Assembly (NCBI GenBank): GCA_001692895.1
Contig: KV748181.1
Span: 1,865,640 to 1,929,639, forward strand
Direction: 5' to 3'
DNA from: Cenococcum geophilum 1.58
Taxonomy: Eukaryota > Ascomycota > Dothideomycetes > Gloniales > Gloniaceae
Length of the DNA: 64,000 nucleotides
The translations under genes were made by a program, and so were the position numbers. Shown in pieces: positions 26,158 to 40,101 of the stretch (its first letter is position 1; each line of letters opens with the position of its first letter). Under the pieces are notes generated by a model, which worked only from the letters and a program-made list of their open reading frames with translations, was not told where the DNA came from and did no database searches.

Positions 26158-29100
26158 TAATTACTACCACGGTTATAGTTTAATAAGTTAAATAATATAC
26201 CACCAAAAGCAGCCACCATAACGCCATTAACGGTGGTAACTACTTTAAGATTAGGTAATAACACTAGTATAGTAGACACTAACTCGCAACAACCTATAAT
26301 AGTAAAACAGCTATAGGAGATAGTTAATTAGTTAATGGAAAATAATATAACGCTTAAAAATAAAATTAATGGGATAGGTGTAGTAAAGATTAAGCTACCA
26401 TTAATTGAACGATTCTTAGGAGAAAGATTAAAGCTTAAAGGATTCCTTATATAAATGCACTTTAAGGTTTTATAAGAAAAAGCCAAGTTGCTAACACCTA
26501 TAGATTAAGTAGCGTACGTAGGATTATTCCTAATAGAAAGGGCACTTAAGTGGTTTAAATCTTACTTTATGGAAATATAAGTAAACGGAATAACAACTAT
26601 AAACTAAGACGTATGGTTTATATTCTTAAACTAGGCTAGATTTATAGGATAATTAATATAAATATTTGGGGACCCAGAAGTAATAATAATAGTAAAAAGG
26701 AAGCTTTAAGACTTAACGTAACAAACCTTAGTAATTAAATACATAATATAGTTTTAGATATTAGCTATATAAGTTAAGTGGAATAATAAGGCGCTTATAG
26801 TATAATATAAATAGGGACTTAAAGTAAAAGTCTAGGACGTAATTATTCTAATAAAAGATACGGATACCCTAAGGGAATTAATAAATTAAGCGATTAAGAT
26901 TAATAATAGGATCTTCTAAAGGGAACAGACTAAGAGAGGCTAGGATAGAGTTCTATAGTTATATAAGACGTAGAGTACGTAATAACTAAAACTAAGTTAG
27001 AAACTATAGTATGGCGCAGAGCTAATAGACCTAAGTAGTACTAAAGAAACCTATAAGAGATAGGGAAAACAACTATAGAAACCTAGAAGTTAAGAATTAA
27101 GTAATTAAAGAACTAAGGAGCATAGGCTAAACTAAGGATCTTAGTAGCAGAAGACGTTTAAGCGGACTCTATAGTAAAAGTAATGGTTTAAAGACGGAGC
27201 TTATATAAATTATAGAAAATAGGGTTATTTTACTAGAGATTATAAAAGTGGTTAGAATTATTATATAGTAAAGGGAACTAGACTAATAGTATATAATATA
27301 TACGTATAAAAAGATAATAGTGTACTATAAGGAATAAAGGAATGTTTAATCTAAAGTTTTACGTTTTATTATAATAACGCATGCTAAGTTTATAAAGACG
27401 CTAAGTATAGCGTAAGCTATTAGCTATAAGAGCTAGAGTTAAGAGGACTTAAGGGAACTATAGAGTTAGATAAAGAATAAGATTAACTCTATAAGCTAGA
27501 TTAAGATATTACAGTAATATATGGATAAAGATTAGCAATAATAATAATAAAGTTAGAGTACTTATTAATTAATAGCAACAAGGGAAAGAAAGGAACTAAC
27601 TAGGAGTATTTAAACCTTAATAATGTAATAGAAGTAGAGACTAAGACCGCTATAGAGCAAGGTTTAGTAACGGGTATTATAACACCGTTAGATACGATTT
27701 CCATTGCTTTATAAGACGGAAGGAGTAATATCTATAGGCGATTAAGTAAGTAAATAACTGCTAGTGCTAGCTTACTACTTAATAAAGGCAAAAGGCTATA
27801 GGCTTAAGATTCTCTAAACGAGATAAGAGATGACTAAGATTCTTAAGATAAGATAAGGCACGCTTAAGGACCTATAATAGACGATAACCGATGGAGTAGA
27901 GCAATAGCTTAGTTTAGCAATATATAAATAAGCTTAGGACAAAGTTTCCTAAAGGCATAAGACTCTTAAGACAAGATAAGTAAGATTTAAGACTCTTAAG
28001 ATGAGATAAGAATACTAGTAAAGCCTAGTTAAACTAAGGCTAGAGCGTAGCTTAAAAAAGAAGTAAGCTTAGGATTAAAGAATCTAAGGGATTAAGAATT
28101 CGGCGTATAAATAAGGACACCCATAAGCAAGAAGTAAGAAACTTTACTATAAATTAGAGAATCTGTAATATAAACAGTAGTTAGACTAGGAGACAAATAT
28201 ATAAACCTAGAAGATTTACTAGGGGAATATAGTGTTTAGCCTAAAGATTAAAAAGTTAATACCACGATTAAGAAGTAAGAAGACTTTAAGAATCTAACTA
28301 TAAGACGCAAGTACTAGGAAACCACAAATGAATTTAAAGTAAGAATCTTTGTATGGTATAAATAAGGACTAAATATAAGATTTAGTATAATAGGTTATAT
28401 ATAAGACAGAGCACTGGTATAAAGAATTACTAATAGGCTAAGAGCAGGCACGCTAAGAGCTAAGTGGCTTACTAAACTGGAAAATAAAGAGGATTTAGGG
28501 ATTTTAACTAGGTTCGAAGAATGGCATATAAAGGGCTGTTATGATATAGTAATAAGAAGATACTTCCTTATAAATAGACCGTATATACTTTAGCAGCTAT
28601 ACTAAAAATAGTATAGGTAGAGATATAACGATAAGTGGGAAGATTTCTATATATAGTTGGATAAGAAAGTTATCTAAGACCACCTAATTACGGAAAAGGT
28701 AATAAATTATATTAAGGGAGCCTTAATTATAACATTAAAAGATCTAAAGAAATAATTAGAGGACTAAAGAAGCGAAAGACGTATCTTAGTACCCGCGAAT
28801 GAAATTATAACGTTTAGATTAATATAATAAAGGTTTAAACTTAAGGATAAGGATAAGTTAAGAGTTAACCTAAAGCACCTAGTATACTATATGCTTTTAT
28901 GGATTGTATATATAGATAATATATATAAGATGCACAAAAATCTAAAAGAAAAAAACCGGAAATACTTTATAAGGATATATTAGGCGCTAAATAAGTAATA
29001 ATATAAAAATGCTAAGTATATACACAGCTGGTATTTAGTAGAAGTTTAAGAGTTAGGAGACTTAATACTTTAACTAGGAAGATTTTTTATAGAAGAATAC

Positions 29101-29209
29101 TTAGATGGATAATAGTGGTGGAAATACCTAAAGAATATATATCTATAGTATATTAAGGACAAAAAGTAAATAAAGCATTGGCTAAAGAATAAGTTAAGTG
29201 TACTAAGAG

Positions 29210-29471
29210 CTAGCTGTGAGGCAGTATTGCCAGGGTGTACGGTAGGGAGCAGGCAAGCCGAGCATGAGTCACATAGGGAGTCGATGGAAGAGGACGATAT
29301 GGTAAAGAGTAGGCAATAGCCTCGTACGAAGAGAGACGAACCGATGAGGAGGGAAGGGCTGCAAGCCCGAGGTGCTTATAAGGAGGTGCCAAGGGCTAGC
29401 CGAAGGCTAGCCTTGGCGACCCCTAAGAGCCCCTAGGCGATGCAGCCGAGTAAGGGCCAAAATAACCCTTA
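29210..29471. mobile_element. Short GC-richer insertion inside the Gypsy element
   Basis: About 260 bp of clearly higher GC content interrupts the Gypsy element. The equivalent place in the inverted copy (near 1170) lacks it and continues directly into the shared CAGCTAATAGTTAGG. It contains a near-perfect hairpin around 29388-29419 (GCCAAGGGCTAGCC / GGCTAGCCTTGGC). On the minus strand GGTTCGTCTC resembles an RNA polymerase III B box, so a SINE-like element is possible but unproven. Confidence 0.5.
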
Positions 29472-30490
29472 CACTAGCAGCTAATAGTTAGGAAAAGTAG
29501 AGGCCTATAAAACTAGAGGGAGCCAGTAGTAGAGCCTTAGACCCTTAAAGGAATTTAAGAATAACACCTAAATTTATAAGTTAAATAGTAAGATTAACAG
29601 TTTAAAGCGCTAGTAGATAGTAGAGTAATAAGGAACTATATCTTACTAGTAATAGTTAAAAGGATGGGGCTACTATATAGATAGAAAGAGCACCTATATC
29701 TACTAGTAACAATTTTAGGAGATCTAATAGCCTATAAAGGAGGCATTATTAATCTTAAAATAGGACCTATTTAAATAACCATTAAAGGGAGATAGATTAA
29801 AATGTCTTTTAATATATTACCATTAGGAAATAATAAGGCAGTATTAGAAATACCTTAGTTATAGAAATACAATTTAAAGATTAATTAGATTATAGGTTAG
29901 GTTAATATTAGAGATACTTAATACTATAAAATGTAATAATAAGCTAAGATAGTATAGTACTAAGTAGGAGCAACCTATAAAGAAATAGATAAAGGACTAA
30001 GCTATATACTAAAGAGATACTATAAGTACGGTAAGAAACTATGGTTACTAAAAAGTAAGAAGCTGTTAAAGTATATAGTATAGGACTATAAGATAGAATT
30101 GGAACTAGGAGTAAGTTTAAGGTTCTTTCTAATCTATAAGCTTACTAAAGAAGAAGGGAGAGTACTAAAAGAGTTTATCTAGGAGAACTTATAAAAGGGA
30201 TATATTAGACTATTATAGTTATTAGTAGGTTATCTAGTACTATTTATACTAAAGAAAAATAGGAAACTTAGATTATATATTAACTATAGATAGTTAAATA
30301 GTATTACTGGGAAGAATAGATATCATTTACCCTTAATTAGCGAAATTTAAGATAGGATCGGTAATGTGTAAATCTTTACGAAGATAAATTTAAAATGGGC
30401 GTACCATTAAATTAGGATTAAGGAAGGCGATAAATAAAAGGTAGCCTTTAGGTTAAAGGAAGGACTATATAAACTATTAGTAATGCAGTT

Positions 30491-30553
30491 NNGGCTTATA
30501 AATATACNAGCAACNTTNTNNAAANGNATTAANAATNTATTAAGNGAACANTT
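30491..30553. other. Block with undetermined bases in RT
   Basis: Scattered Ns fall within the RT region of the Gypsy element, just before the mutated YxDD motif. They are most likely consensus ambiguity between several near-identical copies of this family. Confidence 0.9.
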
Positions 30554-33500
30554 NGATAAATTTATTATAGTATACCTTAATAATATTATTATCTACTTAA
30601 TAAGTAAAGAGGAGCACGGAGAATATATTAAATAGGTTTTAAAGAGACTATAAGAAAAACAGATGCTAGTAGTAATTAAGAAATATAAATTCTTTACTAG
30701 GAAGACAGATTTTGTTAAATTTATTATTAAACTAGGCCAACTTAGTATAGATCTAAAGAAGATTAAGGCTATAGTAAATTGGTAAGAATTAAAGAACGTT
30801 ATATAGTTAAGGTTATTTCTAGGGTTTTGTAATTACTGCAGAAGGTTTATAGCTTAATAGTTAAAGGATATTAAGCTATTTATAAGGTTAATAAAGAAAG
30901 AAGAACTTTAGGTATAAAGAAAAGAGTAAAGAAAACTATTTAAGGAGGTTAAGGAGTTATTTACTTAAAGCCTAATCCTTAAAATCTACTAACTAAAACT
31001 AGAGACAGTGGTTAAAACGGACGTATTAGACTTTACACTAGGGGTATACTTTCTATAGAAATATAAAAATAGATGGCACCTAGTGGTATACTATAGTTAA
31101 AAGATAATACTACTAGAACTAAACTATAATATCTATAACAAGGAGTTATTAGGTATAGTTACAGCACTTTAGAAATAAAGAGCATTCTTATAAGGCATAG
31201 AGAAACTATTTATAGTTAAGACGGATTATAAGAACCTAACGGGGTTCCTAATAATAAAAGAACTTAACTAAAGATAAGTTAAATAGGCAGAGATGCTTAT
31301 AGAATACTATTTTAAGATTTAGTATACTAAGGGTACAGATAATATACGGGCAGATGCTTTAAGTAAAAAGGCTAAACTACAAAATAATAAGAAGCCATTA
31401 GGGGCTTTACTGCGAAAAAACATAGATGGAGTAATTAGATATAATTATCCAAAGATTATAGTAATAAGAGAAACTAGTTAGACCTATAAATTACTAAAAA
31501 GTAACTAGTTATAAAAGATTTAAGACGTATAGGTAGAGGATCTAAACTTAGAGTAGTATAAAAACTGAGAAGTAACATACGTGCCTAGAAGTATTACAAA
31601 AGAATTTATTAAGTTATTTTATAAGGGACTAACTTAAGGACATAATAGAGCTATAGGCTTAGTATTAAGACTTTAAGAGGAGTATATTATTAATAAAATC
31701 TAGGGACTAGTAAGGTAAGTTATAAAGGAATACCTAAATTACTAAAGGAATAAACTAGCAAGATATAAGCTATATAGAGGGCTATAACCTATTAAAATAC
31801 TAGAGAGACTATGGGAGGTTATATTATAGGACTTTATTATAAAGTTACTAAAGTTAAAAGATCCTATTACTAGATAAGATTATAATATAATCCTAGTAAT
31901 AGTAGATAAGCTAATAAAGTAGGGATACTTTATAGTATGCATAGAAGAAATCTTAGTAGAAGATGTCGCTAGAATCTATATTAAAGAAGTATTTATAAAA
32001 TATAGAGCACTAAGTAAGATTATATTAGATAGGGATTTAAGATTTATAGTAGTATTTTAAAAGGTATTTTTAGCGGAGCAAGGAGTTTAAGTAGTAACTT
32101 TTACCGTATATTATCCGCAGACAGATGGTTAAATAGAAAGATTAAATTAGATACTAGAATAGTACCTAAAATACTATATTAATTATATACAGAATAATTA
32201 GGTATTATTATTACTAATTACGCAGTTCGCATATAATATAACACCTTAAGAAAGAATAGGAATATTACTATTTAAGGCGAATTATGGATATAAACTAAGA
32301 ATATCGTTATTACTATAATAAGTAAAAAAACGAGTAGTATAGCTAAGTAAAGAATAAAGATATTAATAAATCTTTATATAAACCTTATGGAGATAGTAAA
32401 GGTGGTATAGTAAAGAATAAAAAAGTACTACGACGCTAAGAGATCTGAGGGACTAGATCTTAAGGAGGGGGATAAAGTGTAGCTACTATATAAAAATTTT
32501 AAAAGTTAACAACTAAGTAAGAAGTTAGATTATGTTAGACTAGGACCTTTTAAAATTATAAAGAGGATTTTATTAGTTATGTTTAAGTTAAACTTACTAG
32601 CTAAAATAAAGATCTACCCTATATAGTATATTATAATGCTAGAGCTAGTATATAGGAATATTAAGCTACTAGTTTATAAAGCAGACACGTATAGAGGGCA
32701 AGAAGAGGATAAATAGTAAGTTTTAAAGATTATTAGTTATAAAGACGTTAATAATAAAATATAGTATAAAGTAAAGTAAATAGGCTATAATAAGACTACC
32801 TAGGAGCTACTAGAGAATTTAAAGAATGCTATAGAAAAGGTATAAAAGTATTAGAAGAGAAAAGGTTAGGCAGCATTAATAAAGAAGAATTGTTAAAAAA
32901 TAAACCACCTAAGGGGAATATAGGAAGAACGATTGCCGAACTACTTAGAGTTGTTTTCTTCTCTATTAGAAGAGAATCTGTTCTTTTATTACTAAGTTCC
33001 TATAAACCTTATTTTATAAGCTTCTACTCCTTAAAACAAACCTTTTTACGAACTTTTTTAAGATGGATTAACCGGGTAGATATAGTAAGACGGGAGTTAA
33101 GAGTGCGTTGCTAAGTATTAGCAGCCTCTTTCTTAGCGTTATAGGAACGATAAAGTTTAGTAAGGGCAATAAAGAGCTTATTATTAAGCCTTGCAGCAGT
33201 AAATTAAATATAAAACCCTATAATAAATTACTTAGGGAACTTAAAGACTATTTAGAGTAATAAAACGCGTATATTTAGCGTTAGAGACGGAATAAATATC
33301 ACAAGACAATTAAACGTTTGCCTTAGTGCACTCTAAATAAGAGGATAGTTGCTAGGAAGAAGGACTTACTAATATAACGTAAACTAACCCCTCTTTCGCA
33401 TAATGAGAATATAGAAATGGCATTATCTTACTAAGAGATAATATTATAGCGATGGTACGAGACCGACGAGCTATAGAAGAAGAAGAAGGTGCTTTAGGTA

Positions 33501-33612
33501 TAATAAGTAACGATATTAACTAAATTAATTAGACGGATATTATACCTCTAGTAAATAACCTAGAGATACTAGGTATCTTTAAGGACAAAGATAAAGAGGA
33601 GGGAGATAGTAT

Positions 33613-34028
33613 TACGGACGCTTTAAGTATAATATTATAACTACTTAGAGAAGAGTTAGAAGAAGCTAGTTGGTTAATATAAGCACGGTCTAGGATAAAA
33701 CCCGTAAAACCATATGATGAGAAATAGTAAGTAGAGTTACGTAATGTAATCTATATAATCTATATAATCTGCGAGATCTATAATAAAGCGAATAAAGCAG
33801 ACAGAGTAGATAGAGTAATGACTTTCTTAGGAGTACGGTTATGTATTTAAGGACCCTTAGTCCCTACCTAGATAGCTCCTTCCTTATAGTAATTCTTAGA
33901 ATATAATTAGAGTTAATCTATTAGGCAACCACTCCACCAGTTATTATTACGTTGTTAACTTATCTATTTCTACACATCTAGCCTATTAATAGAACCCACC
34001 GTAGTTCAAGCTACAAGGTTCCGTTACA
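33613..34028 (+). repeat. 3' LTR of the complete Gypsy element
   Basis: Aligns with 25739-26157 and with the reverse complement of 4221-4646. It ends CCGTTACA directly before the CTTAT target duplication at 34029. Its 5' boundary reads ATTACGG, a mutated form of TGTTACGG. Confidence 0.85.
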
Positions 34029-34451
34029 CTTATCCTATTACTATTAAGCTTTATTATCCTTAAGCTTAAGTTATTTTACTTAAGTAGCTAGATCCTTATT
34101 ATGCTCTACCTTTATAAGTACCCTTTTCATATATATACCTACAGCTTTAAATCCCTTAGGCCTTTTACTCTTAAATAGATACTAATAGTTAGGGAGGGTA
34201 TATCCCCTTATATCGCATACTAGGCATTTAAGGTTCTTCGACCTTTTAGAAAAAGACGTCTCTTCTTTAATTAAGTTTATCCCTACCCTTTTTCGGCTAT
34301 AAGATTAGCTATTCCCTCTTCCTTTTATACCTTTAGTAATTAGGATATCCTCTTTAGATTCTCCTACGTAGTCTATATTAAATACATTCCCTCTTACCGT
34401 TATAGGTATAGCTTTAAAAAGGTTTTAGAATGCTTCTCGCAGCTCTATTAC

Positions 34452-34640
34452 TATTACGGCACTGGCAGAACTTGGTAGAACTTCGCGGTCACGTGACTAG
34501 AGGACCGTATAAAAGAGCCCTACTTCAACCGGCGCTGCTCTTCTTCTCCTTTCCTTTCTCTAGCTTTAGATCCTCGTTTATAGACTACCAATTATATAGG
34601 CTTACGCGTCCCTCTTGCCGTACTCGTGCCTTAATTAACT
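34452..34640 (+). repeat. 5' LTR of the right-hand Gypsy element (right end uncertain)
   Basis: The first about 80 bp pair with 40102-40182. The rest of the LTR has no partner because the 3' LTR is cut, so its right end is estimated. A TATA-like GTATAAAAGAG lies near 34508. Confidence 0.65.
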
Positions 34641-37600
34641 AAGTCGCTAATATTATCTAAAGCTTAACTACCCTTTCTTCCTAAGAAGAAACTTAAATAT
34701 ATCTACGGACCATAAACTAGAATAGAATATAGAATTAGACCTAAAGAATATTACCAGAACTAAAAGAACAGAAAAGAATAATAAGATTTATAGAATATGT
34801 ACAGACCAGAACCCCTATAGAATCCTACTAAAGGTTACCCTAATAACCGTACTACGATGCTAAGAAATACAGTAGCTGGCAAAGCAGCCGTAGGACCCTT
34901 AAATACCTCCAATAGTAAAACAGTAACTAACTTAAACTCCTAAGTAGAGCTCGCAGCAGCCAATGCCAAAATTAAATAATTTTAAGAGCTGCTTAAAGCC
35001 AGAGAACCCCTTACGCCTAGTAAGGAATTATTAGACACCTAGAGACTTGCTATAGTCCTTAAGGCTCTAGCCTAATGTATAGCATTAGTATTGTCGCGGT
35101 CCGTAAAGGTTGCGAACCCCCTATTACTTATAGATAAAACTAACCCTATATTTAATAATTAGAAGCTTTAATTGCAGGATAAGCTTAAAGTTAATGCGGA
35201 CCATTTTCCTACTACTTAGGCTAAAATAGCCTACGTCTTCGGCCGTACTGGCGGGGACGCATAGACGCACCTACGTCCGCGGTACGCACAGGACTTAGTA
35301 GAGCCCTTCCTCTCTAAAGAAGAGATAATTATCTACCTGTCTTCTATTTATAAGGACCCCTTTAAAGTATAGAACGCCTAACTTAATTATAAAAGCCTAA
35401 ATATAAAAATAATAGAGACCTTCTTGGCCTTTTAGACCCGCTTTCTGCACCTAGCCGGCTAGGCTCGAATTCCCCAGGAAGATTTAATACCAGACCTATT
35501 TAATAAGCTTACCCTAGACCTGCAGCGAGCCGTATTACTAGTTTTTACTACTATATAGACGCTAAAGGAACTTATAGACTAGTGCTTAGCTATTAACTAA
35601 GGCCTCCACTAAATTAAGGTATACGCTAAATAGTACAAAGCTAGAAACCCTTTAAATTAGACTATAAGCAATATAAGAACGGCCTATAATGCCCTAGCAC
35701 GATCGGCAACCCCTATAGCACTACCTATATAGCCTACCGCTAATTTAGCAGCTAGCTATACGGCTAGCCCCGCCATAGGTCCGGCGAATGCTCGGCCTAT
35801 ATATAGCAACCCCTATATATAGGCCCTTAGTGATTAAGGAGCTTGCTTTTCTTACGGATAGAAAGGTTACTATATAAAGGATTACCTAACAAACGCAAAA
35901 GCGGACAAGGTTCTATTAATCTAGGAGGATAGCGCGGAGTTGGAAAAAGAGAAACCCTAGAGGAAGACTCCTTTCTAGGGTTAAAAGAGATTAATATATT
36001 AGATATTAATCTAAGTTAGCTAGTTAGTAAAAAAAGCTACACTATCCCTTATACTTTATTCCGTAATAAATACTAAGTTTTAACCTTTACTTTAGCTAAC
36101 TCTAAAGTAAATGCCTTTGCCTTAATAGACACCTAGTATACCATAAAGCTAGCTAACTTTCTAAATATACCTATTAAAGAACTGCCTAAACTAATTCCTA
36201 TCTACGGGTATAACGGGCGGATAGGACTACCTATTACGACTATTTTACGGATTTACCTCTGTGTTGACGGATAAAGGTAGTATAACGCCCCCTTCCTTAT
36301 TACGGACCTAGGTAGCTATAATATAATCTTAAGGCGAAAATAGCTAGCCTATTTAAGCTTATAGCTTAATATATAGAGTAGATGGCTTACCTAACCTAAA
36401 ACCCTACCCCTAACCCCTTTCTTTATAAAAGAAATTAGCATTATAATAAAAAACCTTATACGGCCCTAGATTAATACTATTTACTAGGCCGATGCTATAT
36501 GTAGGGACTAGGCCTTTAAGAAAGATATATAGCTTAATTCGCAACGGATCTGTATACTATATTACCCCCAGACTACCCATATTACGCTACCCGCATTAAA
36601 GACCTAAGAAGTTAGTAGTAACCTAAAAAAGCCCCCTATAAAGAGCTTAGGCCCTATATAGCTATAAAGAATAGCAAGGGACGTTAGACGTTACACTAAA
36701 CTAATAGATTAGAGGGATAACCTATAGAAGATAGAATAGGAGCTAAGAAAGATTATAAACCCTAAACCGCAAAATACGGTCTAGAAAACGGCTATAAGGA
36801 AACTAGCGGACCTCCCACTAGTTAATATCTGCTATATTAGTGCTATAGAATTCTACTAGAACTTAGTTTAGCCTAATACCGTCGCCTTTATAACGAGCTT
36901 ATACAAAATTAATTAAAAAATTAAGGAAAAGGGAAATAAGCTTAGTGGATAAAAAAGTAAGCTTATAAATAAGGAACTAGTAGAATAAAAGCTACCCTAT
37001 TAACACTAGAAATTCAAGGACGTATTCTCTAAAGTAGCGTCTAATATACTTCTACCTTATTAACCGTATAACCATAAGATTAAGATTAAGCAGGGCAAAA
37101 AAAATACCCTTAGCTTTAGCCCCCTTTACAAGCAGTCTATTACCGAATTATAGGCTATAAAGCAGTATCTTATTAATAACCTAAATAAGGGCTTTATTAA
37201 GCCTAGCTAAGCCCCTTTTACCTTACCTATTTTCTTTATTAAAAAGCTAAATAGAGGACTTTGCTTCTGTATTAACTACTATAAGCTAAATAATATAACC
37301 CGCAAGGATTGCTATCCGCTACCCCTACTTAATAAGACTCTGGCCCGAATAAGTAGAGCTAAGGTCTTTATAAAGCTTAATATCCGCTAGGCCTTCTACT
37401 AAATTAGGATAAACCCTAGGTTTAAAGATCTTACTACGTTTCGGACCTATTACAAAACATATAAATATAAAGTGCTCCCTTTTAGACTAACTAATGGACC
37501 AGCTACGTACCAGCGGTATATAAATAATGTACTCTTTAACTACCTTAATAATTTCTATACGGCCTATTTAGATAATATTATAATCTACTCCAAAAACGAG

Positions 37601-40101
37601 CTAAAATATAAAGAGCACGTCTATAAAGTCCTATAACGGCTCCGCGAGGCTAGCCTCTAGGTTAATATTAAGAAGTCGGAGTTTAGTGTTAAGTATACAA
37701 AGTACTTAGGTTTTATTATTAGTATAAATAGAATTAAAACTAACCTAAAGAAAACGGCCGTAATTAACTAGTAGGCACCCCTACGGACCATAAAGGGGGT
37801 ATAATCCTTTTTAGGGTTTTATAACTTCTACCAACGCTTTATTAAGAACTATAGTAGAATCGCCTAGCCTCTTAACCGTCTTACTAGAAAAGACCAGCCC
37901 TTCTACTTTAACGCTATATATAGGTAGGCCTTTAATAAGCTTAAGAAACGGCTGGTATCGGCTCCCCTACTTACCTATTTTAACCCAGAACGGCCCTTAA
38001 TACTAAAAACTAATGCCTTAAATAGCGTAATAGCTAGTGTTTTTTCCTAGAAGTAACCGGACGGAGAGTAGCACCCTATTATATACTATTTAAAAACTAT
38101 AATAGATGCTAAGCTAAATTACTACATCCATAACAAAGAAATGCTAGCTATTATCTCTAGCTTTTAGCACTGGCGTGTATAGCTAGAGGGGACCCCTAAG
38201 CCGATTAAGGTAGTTTTAGATTATAAGGCCCTAGAATACTTTATAATAACTAAGGCCCTTATAGCCTAGCAGGTATACTAGGCGGATACCCTATCTTAGT
38301 TTAACTTCTTAATTATATATAGACTAGGCGCTACAAACCGTGCGGACGCTCTTATAAGGCGCGAGTAAGACCTAGATAACTAGACGGCTGTAAAGATCTT
38401 ACTACGGACCTAGACGCTACTACAACTAAAATACCTTAACCCTTAGATACGGGCAGAACTAAGCACAGACTCCTTAGGCGCCGAGATATGTCCTATTAAC
38501 TCCTTTAAACTTAACCTTATTAATAAACTACTACAGGCCAACTAAATAACCCCCTCTCTATAGGAATACCGTAAAAAGGCAAAGAACGTTACCAGCCTAT
38601 AGTCCCTTAAAAACGGACTACTTAAGTACTAGGAACGGTTAGTAGTAGCTAAAGAACAAAACTTACGGACCTAGCTTATTACTAAAGCTTATACCTAGGT
38701 CTCTACGGCCCACCCTAGAAAAAATAAGACCTATAAAATTATTAGTGACCGCTACTACTAGCCCAGAATAGTTATAGATATTAACCGTTATATATGGAAC
38801 TGCGACAGCTGCCGTAGATCTATAATTCCATAAAATAAAACCCTAGGACTATTAAAACCTCTCCTGATACCTAACCGCCCCTAGCAGTATATCTCTATAG
38901 ACTTCTATAAGCTACCAATAGACCGCGACGGATATAATATAGTTATAATTCTAGTTAACCGCTTTAGCAAGCGCCCATTCTTAATTCCCTATTATAAGAA
39001 TATTAATGCTAAGGAGGCGGCCTAACTATATATCTACTACATCTACCGCATTTACGGACTACTAGATACTATTATATCTAATTATAGCCTATAATTTATA
39101 TCGGCCTTCTAGAACGAGTTTACCCGGATTCTAGGTATTAGGCTAAAGCTCTCTATAGTATACTACCCCTAGATAAACGGCTAGATGGAGATTGTAAATT
39201 AATATTTAGATTAAAGACTTCGGCCTTTTATTAACTACTTCTAAGATAACTAGGGCGAACTACTACCCCTAATAAACTACGCCTAGGCAACCCTACCCTA
39301 TAACTTTATAGGATTTGCACCTATCTAACTAGAAATAGAGTATTTACCCTAAATAAGCTTTAACTGGGATAGACCAGAAGGACCATAGACCGTACGCGAG
39401 AAACTGTCTTATAAGGAAGCCTAGCAGTACGCCAAGCGCTTAAAGGAAGCCTAGACGGTAGCCCATATAAATCTAGAAAAGGCCTAGAAATTAATGGAAC
39501 AGCAGGCAAATAAGCATAGGCGCAAACCTAACTTTACCGTAGGCGATATGGTCTGGGTTATAACAAAGAACTAAAAGACAGAACGGCCTAGCTATAAGCT
39601 AGACTATTAAATAGCGGGACCATATAAGGTCCTTAAGAAGATAGGTAACTTATACAAAGTAAAGCTCCTGGATTTAATTAAGGTTCACCCTATTTTCTCG
39701 CCGGATAAGCTATAGAAAGCTATAAACAACCTATTGCCTAGATAAAAGAACAAACCTCCCCTACCGATTTAAGTCAATGGCGACAACGAATAGGAAATTA
39801 AAGAAGTACTGGCCTATAAACTAGTAAGGAAAACGCTAAAGTACCACGTTAGTTGGAAAGGCTATAACCCAAATCCTACCTAGTACCCTATATGGAACTT
39901 TATTAGCAGTCCCTATAAGCTTTAAAATTTTTATAACCGCTACCCTAATAAACTAGGACCCCTAAAGTACCTAGACGAGTAGATAGAGTGCTAGTATAGC
40001 GAAGACGACAAGCTACCGGAAGAACATAAAGATAAAAACGCCCCATAAGCATAATACGGACTATAAAGCCTAAGGGCAGGCTTTTGCAGAGGAGGGGGTA
40101 A

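Larger units (their letters stand above)
25739..34028 (+). mobile_element. Complete Ty3/Gypsy chromodomain element, RIP-degraded
   Basis: An 8.3-kb element with LTRs at both ends and a 5-bp target duplication CTTAT (25734-25738 and 34029-34033), inserted in Copia copy 2. Gag-like region from about 26230 with a degraded zinc knuckle near 27190-27240; a second Cys-containing region near 27370; RT near 30110-30600 (LRLYIDYR, DRIGNV, FTKINLKWAYH, VYLNNIIIY with mutated YxDD); RNase H near 30950-31400; integrase about 31480-32300; chromodomain near 32750-32850 (YKVK.IGYNKTT.ELLENLKNA). The 27.4-29.2 kb part has no recognised motif. No ORF is intact. Confidence 0.88.
19323..34451 (-). mobile_element. 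Ty1/Copia element (copy 2), inverted, split into three pieces
   Basis: Pieces 19323-22982, 25378-25738 and 34029-34451 are together collinear with the reverse complement of Copia copy 1 from its 3' LTR back to about position 14160. The intervening DNA is a LINE-like insertion (22983-25361) and a complete Gypsy element (25739-34028). The 5' LTR and first part of the element are missing to the right, where another Gypsy element starts at 34452. Bases about 19656-22451 look identical to the opposite arm in every stretch compared; outside this the identity falls visibly. Confidence 0.8.

Noticed and set aside
34430..34642. Open frame of 70 codons
   Set aside because: Coincides with the 5' LTR of the right-hand Gypsy element and crosses its left boundary.
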